64,000 nucleotides of DNA from Rosellinia necatrix (Eukaryota; Ascomycota; Sordariomycetes; Xylariales; Xylariaceae): positions 1,488,001-1,552,000 of the forward strand of contig JAGYVD010000003.1 in NCBI GenBank assembly GCA_021209875.1, written 5' to 3'. Made by a program: the position numbers and the translations under genes. Shown one piece after another: positions 57,119 to 64,000 of the stretch. How positions within the stretch are numbered: the stretch's first letter is position 1; every line of letters starts with the position of its first letter. The notes beneath the pieces are model-generated. The model ran no database searches, was not told the DNA's origin, and was given only the letters and a program-made list of their open reading frames with translations.

Positions 57119-57336
57119 CTTTAATACGCGCTAACAGAAAAGTCGCTTATATAAACACTGTAGCTCTACTTATAGCGTGGCAAAGCTACGCACCCTACTA
57201 CTTAAAAGTAGCCCTAATAAATAGGCCCTAGCCCACGCACCTAGCTAGATCTACAAGTTAAATCAGAACAGTTAAATCTTCATCTTCTATGATACATTTT
57301 TCACCCCCCCCATAGTGCACTTCTTACACACATTCT
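57119..57336 (+). repeat. LTR E (right LTR of the 50-57 kb element)
   Basis: Same length and order as LTR D over at least 178 bp (57,119-57,296 against 50,051-50,228). Here the inner (left) end is RIP-converted (CTTTAATACGCGCTAACAGA) while the outer part is GC-richer, with a C8 run (57,303-57,310) and a G8 run just beyond. The right boundary is approximate. Confidence 0.75.
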
Positions 57337-58163
57337 GGGGGGGGAGCATAAGCTTAATATAGGTTGCTTTTAATATAAAGCTGTAGTTAAAAGTGTAGTA
57401 AACATATATTTATTTTTTAGTGTTAAATTTAATATATAATTACGCTTAAAAAGCTATTTAAAAAAATATCCTATATTATATATAATATTTAATAATTAAA
57501 AAGAACTTTATTTTTTTTAACAGCTGGTTGTTATTAAAGAATAAATAAAATAAATTCAAAGCAGTTTTGAATATAATATATTTAAAAATTAAAGTTAAAA
57601 CAAAAACTAAATCATAAAGGTTTAATTTTAATAAAATTTAATAATTTATGTTATAAATTATACAATATAATATAAATAATATATATTTTAAAAAATAATA
57701 TAAGCTTAATATAAATCATTTTAATATAAAGCTGCTGCTGAAAATATAGCAAATATATGTTTATTTTTTAATACTAAATTTAAAATATAATCAAGTTTAA
57801 AAAGCTAGTTAAAAAAATATTTACACTTATTTTTTAAACGTTTATTTCGTTTATAAATAAAATAATAAATATTAAAATTATCATTAATTTAAAAATAAAA
57901 AGAAATTAGAAATATGTAATTAAATATAATTAAATAACGTTTTTAGATAAAGCTAGTTAAATAAAAAAATATATGGCTAAGTTCATAAATAAAAGCTTTT
58001 CTTTTTAATTTTTATAACTTTTTTTAATAAATATAGTATGATAATATAAATTTATTTTAAATTTAAAACGTTAATAATATATTAATGCTTAGTTTTTAAT
58101 AAATAATAATATTTTAAATTTTAAATTAAAACGCGTTAAATTATTACTAAATTTTTAACTTAC
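57337..58163. repeat. AT-rich remnant containing a direct repeat of about 130 bp
   Basis: 57,343-57,470 and 57,698-57,830 are direct repeats (TAAGCTTAATATA, TTTTAATATAAAGCTG, TTATTTTTTAGTGTTAAATT, AAAAAGCTATTTAAAAAAAT in order). Their family is unknown; they may be LTR pieces or a local duplication. Confidence 0.6.
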
Positions 58164-58413
58164 TGTTATTATCACGATTGGTGTCCTTTGCAGAGGCAAA
58201 GCTCCTAGTTAGGGTCCTATATGTATATTGATCAGAAGATAGGGAACCGAAAAAACTATCTAGGTAGAAATTAGGTATGTATTAGTTTGTGGGTGCACGG
58301 ATGCTAGGTCACGTGATGTATGTAGGTGTTGTGGGCCTTGGCCCACAACTAGAAGGACTTTTCTAGGTGGGTTTTAGTCAGGGGTGTGTAGGCATGTGTG
58401 GCATCCGTGACTA
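58164..58413 (-). repeat. LTR F (3' LTR of the chromodomain gypsy element)
   Basis: 250 bp of normal GC content between RIPped neighbours, TGTTATTATCACG to CATCCGTGACTA on the plus strand. The terminal CATCCGTGACTA is shared with LTR B. A G8 polypurine tract on the minus strand (58,414-58,421) lies immediately internal, as expected for the 3' LTR of a minus-strand element. Confidence 0.75.
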
Positions 58414-61400
58414 CCCCCCCCTATAAAAAATCTCGCCCCGTTTTAAATAAGGTGCTTTTGGTTGTTTTTTAGTAAGAGGAGGGATTACCTCGGGTTTTTA
58501 CGACTTAACTATTATACTACAGGCCTTTACTTTATAGAAGCGTTATGTTGTTTTTTTATAACCGTTAGTAACTAGGTTAGTAAAATATTTTATTAGGCGG
58601 TTTTTTATTTTTCTGCGTTCTTTTTGCATGATTTACGTAATATTTTAGTTTTTTTTGTTGCGTTGTTGTTTAAATACGACCTTTTAAACCGATCTTCTGC
58701 AGCCGTTAACATTTAATGCATTAGTTGTTTCGGTAGTTCTGCGGATTCTGGGTTGTTTTAATGGAATTATAACAATAGTTCTAGAGAGTTTTTGAAATTA
58801 CTAGCTAGGTATTATTAATCGTCGAAATTTTAACTTTTTTAGTCTATTTAGTACTGCAACTTTTTATAATATATACAGGAAGTTCGAATCTGTTTTATTT
58901 TTTATTTTTGTTTTTTTTTAGGCTTTATTATTTTTTTTTTTGGTTGTTTGTTTTTTTGTTCTTATAACAGGTTGTTTAAATATTTTTTTAACCGGTTTAT
59001 ATAATAAAAATCTGTTAATCGCTAACTCGACGGTACTTTTAGTCGGAATGTCGCCGGTTTTGTTTTTTTTATAATTTTAAAATATTGTTTTGTTATAAAA
59101 TAGTTTAGTTTGTTTAAAAGTCTATTTGTAATTTAAAATTATTGTTTTTTAATAATAAACACCTGATCTTTTACGCTAAAGTCTGGTTTTTTCCTATGTT
59201 TATTTTTTTTTTCGATTATATATGTTTATATTTATAGTAGAATTTTTTGGGCTATATCCATGTATTCTTGTATTATTTTTGCTATTAACTGGGCGTTCTG
59301 TCGGTCTAGTCGCTTTTTTGCAAGCAAACCTTCTATGTTTAGCGTCCGGCTATACTAATCTTAGTAATAAAGTATTAAGAACCCGAACAATATTTTGTAA
59401 GGTTATAATTTTATAGAGTTATGTAATAGCAACGCTGCTGCATAATTTATTACTAGTAAAGCTTTAGCTTAGTTGTTTTAGTAGTAGTTGCAAAAAGGTC
59501 TTAGTTTTTAGTTTAAATACTTGATTATAATTTTGGCTTGTTCTGCTGATTTATGATGTCCTGCCGAGGATAGTTTTTACTAGATTTTTAAGATTTTCGC
59601 TAGTTCGTTTATAAATAAAGCAATAAATTAAAGGCCTTAGTCTGAATTTATTTTTTCTAGCAAACCGAAGATTCTGAATAAGCTTTTATAGTATAATTTT
59701 GCTGCTATTTCTGCTGTAACCGGTTCTTGACAAAAAATTAACTAAAGTAGCTTATTTAGTTGATTTACTATTATAAATACGTATTTCTTTCTCTTTTTAT
59801 TAATAGTTATTTTTTTAAAGTTAATTATTAAATGTTGAAATAGTTTTAGAAGTATTAGTATAAGTTGTAAAAAACCGGGGGTTTTATTTTTAGGCATTTT
59901 TGCCGGCCGGCACTCGAAATAGTTAGCTATATACGTGTTATAATCTGCAGCTAGTCCCGGCTACTAGTATTATGCTGCTACTAACTTACAGGTTTTGTTG
60001 CGGCTTAGGTGCGCTATTGTTATACGTTTATATACTTTTTTAAAGATTTTTGCAGGTAGATCGTCTATTTTAAGTACTACTAGGCGACTTTTATATATAA
60101 CTAGCTTATTATATAGCGCCTAGTTTTTGTTGTCGTTTAGTTTAGCCCTAGCTTTATATATAGCTATTTCAAGGGCTTTTTAGTTTTGTTTTAGCATTTT
60201 ATTTATTAGTATTATTACGGAGTAAAAAAGTGTTGTTTTAGTATTAATCGTAAATATTTTTATATTAACGCTTTAAACAGAACAGGTTTTATTAACTAAG
60301 CAGAACATTATTATATGCTGTTAACTGTTTATTTTTTTTTTTTACGTGCGTAAATTTTTTTGTTTTTTTAATAAAATGTCTGTAATTATATTATTTAACC
60401 CAAGCTTATATATAATTGTAAAGTTATATTAAAATAAAAGTTTAGCCCACTTTATTTAGCAAAAATTAAATCTTTGTTTTATTAAAAAGTATTTAAAAGC
60501 TTTGTAGTCTATAATAATAAAAAAAGGATTACGTTTTTACGTTTTTATTAACTCCGGTTTTTAATATAAAAACGCTTTTACTACTGCTAGTATTTTTTTG
60601 TTATAAATATTATAGTTTAATTCAGCGCTCTATATTGTTTTTAAATAAAATGCTATTAAGTGCTATTTGCTGTTGTCCTTTTTTTATGTTAAGCTTTCTG
60701 CGGCTACTTTGTTTAACGCGTTTATTTTTACTTTTGTTTTTTTGTTGTAGTTGAAATATATTAGTATTAAGGCGTTTATTAGTCGGGTTTTTAGTTTGTT
60801 AAACGTTTTTTAATATTTTTTGCTTTAAAAATATATTATTTTTTTTTTTATAAAATTAAATAATAGTTTAGCAACGCGACTAAACTTTAAAATAAACCTC
60901 CGATAAAAGTTGCTAAATTTTAAAAAAAATTACACTTTTTTTATTTTAGTAGAAAGTTTTTAGTTTTATATAACAGCTATTTTATTTAAGTTTATTTTAA
61001 TTTTATTTTTTTTTATAATAAATTTTAAATATCTGGTTTTAGTTATATAAAATTTGTATTTTTTTAAGTCCGTTTATAAGCCTATATTTTATAGTTTTTA
61101 CAGAACTTTTTTTATATATATTTAGTATTTTTTTATATTATTAGAATAAATTAGCACATCGTTAATATAAGCACTATAAAAGTTGTTTAAATATTTTATT
61201 AACGCGCTGTTTATATACTTTTAAAAAATAGCCAGGCTGTTTAATAATTTAAAAAATAACATTTTATATTTAAATAACTTATATCTAGTTTTAAACGTTA
61301 TAAAATCTTTGTTTTTTAGATATATATAAATATAGTAGAACGCCTGTTATACGTTAATTTTCGTGAAAATTTTAGCTTTTGTTATACGTGCTAATATTTT

Positions 61401-64000
61401 ATTTATTAAAGGCAATAAGTATCGGTTTTTTTTAGTTAACGCGTTTAATTTTCGGTAGTTTATATAGAATCTAAGGCCTTTGTTTGGTTTTTGTATAAAT
61501 AGTATAGGCAAGGCAAAAAAAGCGTTTTTAAGTATAATAAACCTTTTTTAAAAGTTGTTAATAATATACTTTTTTATAGCTTCTAGTTTTTTTAATAATA
61601 TACGATATAACAGGTTGTTTATTAAGTTTTTTTGATTTTTATTTTTAGCGAATTTAATACGATGGTTTATTGTTTGATTAGGGGGCAATATATTAAAGTC
61701 TATTTTATTAAAGGTTTTTAGAAGCTCGTGGTACTCCGGAGGTACTTATTCTTATGCTTTACGTTTTAGCTCCTTTTTTTTTTCGACTAGGAAAAGCTTT
61801 GCTAGTTAGCGCTTATGTTAGATTATAGCATTAATATAGCTTATCGACGTCGCGTTAATTAACGCTTTATAAATTCTTGCGTTTTTTAAAAAGGAGGAGA
61901 TTTTAATTGCGGCGATATCAGCGACCGGCTAATGCTTGTACTATCCGATCGCGTTTTTTTATAACTAATATAAACCTTAGTGGTTATATTGCCACTTCGT
62001 TTTCTAAGGTGGGGGTAACGCGTTAGTAGGGGTTATAACGTCTTTATTTAATTGTTGGTTTATTTTATATATTGCGTTTTTCTGTTGGTCCATTTATAAC
62101 GCGTGTTTTATAAGCCGACGCGTTATGTTTTTCAGAGGTTTTAATAAAGCTTTAGGCGGGGCTAATAATAACGCGACCGTATTTAAGTAGCGCAGCTGCT
62201 AAGCTTTTAAATGTTTAGCACTCAGCTTTGCTTTATATTCGGAAGAAATCTTGTTATTTAGCAAAAGACTAGGGGGAAATATATAATATTTTCTTCTAGA
62301 GTTAGAAAGTATATCGTGTTTTTTATAAAATATTTAACCTATAATAAAGTCGTGCTTTATTTTTAATTTAATTAACAGGACGTTTTTAAACACTTGTTTT
62401 TATAAATGGAAGTTTATTATTAAAGCTTTTTTTATGTTTTGGTAAAAATTTAAGTTAAACTTTAACATTTTTTTTAAGTAGAAGTTGGTTTTTATTTTGG
62501 CGCCCAGCTGTCGCTTAATTTCTAGCGCTAGTTTTATGTTTACAAAAATATATCCGTCTGCTCTTGTGTCAGCTAAGGCATTATTTATAAAAAGCTTTTG
62601 TTTATTTAGTGCTAATATATATAAAACTAAGAAAAAGTCTCCTTTTAAGTAGAGGGTTAGAAAGTTTTTTACTGCTTTAATGCTAATATTTGTTAATATA
62701 TTCTTTAAAAAGAAGTCTATTGTTTCTAAGGTTAAGCTTTTTTTGTTTTTTTATTCTGTGTTATATCGACCGGATCTTTTTTCGTGCTCTAGTTTTTGTA
62801 TATTCTGGCGTATATAGCGGCCAGTTATATTTTATACTTTTAATCTATATTTATAGCGTTTATGCTCACGTTTTTGCGTTTAACTAAGCATAAGCTAGAT
62901 TTATAACTTTGCTGCTTATAATAAAAGCATTTTCTTTTTTTTATTAGTTTTTTTATTTTTTTAAAAAAGAGCTTTTTAGTTTGTGTTGTTCTAGTAGGCT
63001 TAGCGGTCGGTTTATATATTTAATAAGTTCTGCTACTACTTCTGCTACCGCTAGTGCTGCTGCTGCTAGCTTCTGAGTTTTTTACTTTTTTGTTAAACGT
63101 TTTAGCGACTTTTTATTTTTTTTGGTTTTTAGATTTTATATTAGTTTTGGTTATATTATAGGCAACCTGCTTGTAGTAGTAGATAAACTTGTTATAGTTA
63201 TATTTATTGTTTAAGTATTGCGTAACGACTTGATTTTTAAAGCGGGGTAGTAACCGCAAGTAGAATTTTTTTTTTTATAAAGCTTTAGCAAGCATGCGTT
63301 TTTCTGTAAAACGATTGAACGCGTTTTTAAATGTTTAATATTCTACGAGGGTGGTTATAGTTAAACTTATGAATTCGGTGCAGGACTTCTGCTTTTAGTT
63401 AGGATTAGAGTATTTTTAGTACAAATAACTTATTAATTTTTTAGCGGTAGTAATCTTTTTAAAGTAGGTGTTCTAGAGGAAAGGCTGTAGGTTAACTGCA
63501 GCCAAGCCTCTTAAGTATGATTTAATGTCTGCTATTCGGGCTGCTTTAGTTATAAACTAGTCGGCATTAGCCGCAAGGCGGTTGGTTTAGTTGCGGTGCT
63601 AAACTTTAAAAACAACAGGGTTTTTTATTGTATTATTATAAAAAGTGGGGACGTTTACTCTAGTAGACTTTTTTAGTTCTAATATTACTAGAGGTGTATT
63701 ATTAATAAAACGTCCTTGGGCTACTAGGTCGGCAATAAGCTGGTTAGTTTTGACTAGTTTTTCGGTTTTTTTTGCTGAGTTTATAAAGGTTGTTTTATAT
63801 TATGTTTTTAACTTAGCTATAGCGATTTTTTGCGTATTATAATACAGGTTGATCCAGGCTATTAAATAGTTAAAGTTAGCGTTAAATATATTTATAATTT
63901 TGTGTAGGTCTTTGGCTATTTGTTTTTAAGCGTTGGCTGCAAATATTTATAGTTTTATTTTTTAGAATAAAGCTTTATGATCTGTTTTATAGCAGTTGTT
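58164..64000 (-). mobile_element. Ty3/gypsy chromodomain retrotransposon (minus), moderately RIPped, runs off the window
   Basis: Minus-strand translation gives recognisable Pol domains in order from high to low coordinates. The protease active-site region is ALADTRADGYIFVN (about 62,550-62,590; family form DTGADGY). Reverse transcriptase (about 61,750-60,900) reads GLRFYINYRKLNALTKKNRY, then AKIFTKINV and SAYINDVLIYS (about 61,144-61,175). The integrase zinc region is AHLSRNKT...FECRPAKMPKNKTP (near 59,880-60,010), followed by its core (EPVTAEIAAKLYY, SSAGHHKSAEQAK) around 59,500-59,740. A chromodomain-like tail (ASNFKNSLELL) lies near 58,790-58,815. Frames are broken by several stops, consistent with G-to-A and C-to-T change. 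Gag-like basic and Ser-rich sequence lies at about 63,000-63,900. The 5' LTR is beyond 64,000. Confidence 0.85.

Larger units (their letters stand above)
50051..57336 (+). mobile_element. Gypsy-type LTR retrotransposon, RIP-degraded (plus orientation)
   Basis: Bounded by similar direct repeats at 50,051-50,267 and 57,119-57,336. The internal plus strand is mostly A-rich. Translation at 54,575-54,600 gives FINNIIIFS, a RIP form of the YIDD-type reverse-transcriptase core, about 4.5 kb from the left LTR, leaving 2.5 kb for RNase H and integrase. No intact frame. Flanking bases do not show a clear target duplication. Confidence 0.65.

Noticed and set aside
58455..58525. tRNA-like relic on the minus strand (box-A-like TAGTATAATAG followed by a CCCGAGGTAATCCC segment) next to the polypurine tract of the chromodomain gypsy element
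   Set aside because: No acceptor-stem pairing and no full B box; the same bases can be the C-terminal coding end of the element (TRGNPSS-type residues). Box-A match alone is not enough.
34481..64000. CRISPR-like or centromere-like array interpretation of the AT-rich block
   Set aside because: No regularly spaced short repeats or satellite periodicity. LTR pairs, polypurine tracts and reverse-transcriptase remnants explain the block as RIPped retrotransposons.

Overview
The window comes from a filamentous ascomycete (Pezizomycotina, most likely a sordariomycete). It carries single-copy eukaryotic housekeeping genes with short GT-AG introns of about 48-290 bp. It also has CTAAC/CTGAC-like branch sites, dispersed low-complexity TAGGTACC-type repeats between genes, and a 29 kb AT-rich block of retrotransposons with the C-to-T/G-to-A decay typical of repeat-induced point mutation (RIP). 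No taxon marker is present, so the class assignment is an inference.

Gene-rich half (1 to about 34,400). In order: a 5'-truncated NLR-like (lipase/NACHT) gene fragment with an in-frame stop (minus); BUD13/CWC26, a splicing RES-complex subunit (plus); the TFIIF alpha subunit TFG1 (minus); a Cid1-type RNA nucleotidyltransferase with a very long insertion between its catalytic aspartates (plus); an XPG/asteroid-type nuclease-like protein (minus); ribose-phosphate pyrophosphokinase with a long acidic insertion (plus); a damaged-looking locus encoding an OTU-like cysteine protease preceded by two uncharacterised reading frames (minus); a multi-pass membrane RING E3 of the Asi type (minus, one frameshift); the exosome subunit MTR3 (minus); a YMR226C-like short-chain dehydrogenase (minus); tRNA-Gln(TTG) with an intron (minus); and an HSL-family esterase (minus). 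Most of these serve RNA and gene expression (transcription initiation, splicing, RNA tailing, exosome, tRNA), but they are independent genes with no operon-like or cluster logic.

AT-rich half (about 34,480 to 64,000). It contains no intact host gene. I resolve four LTR retrotransposon bodies and several LTR remnants: (1) a nested minus-strand element at 35,250-41,886 with two about 236-bp LTRs and a 4-5 bp target duplication, inserted in (2) an older plus-strand gypsy relic at about 34,760-47,816; (3) a plus-strand gypsy relic at 50,051-57,336 with its own LTR pair; (4) a less mutated minus-strand chromodomain gypsy element at 58,164-64,000 that runs off the window. A GC-rich LTR-like island (49,026-49,450) and a lone LTR (47,817-48,063) sit between them. 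RIP intensity falls off across the outer halves of the LTRs in both paired elements.

Most notable: the duplicated gag-like helical module inside the nucleotidyltransferase; the OTU-like locus with two mutually compensating frame changes plus an in-frame TAG followed by 73 more protein-like codons; the matching homopolymer frameshift in the Asi-type gene (suggesting assembly error or decay); and the LTR-edge RIP gradient.
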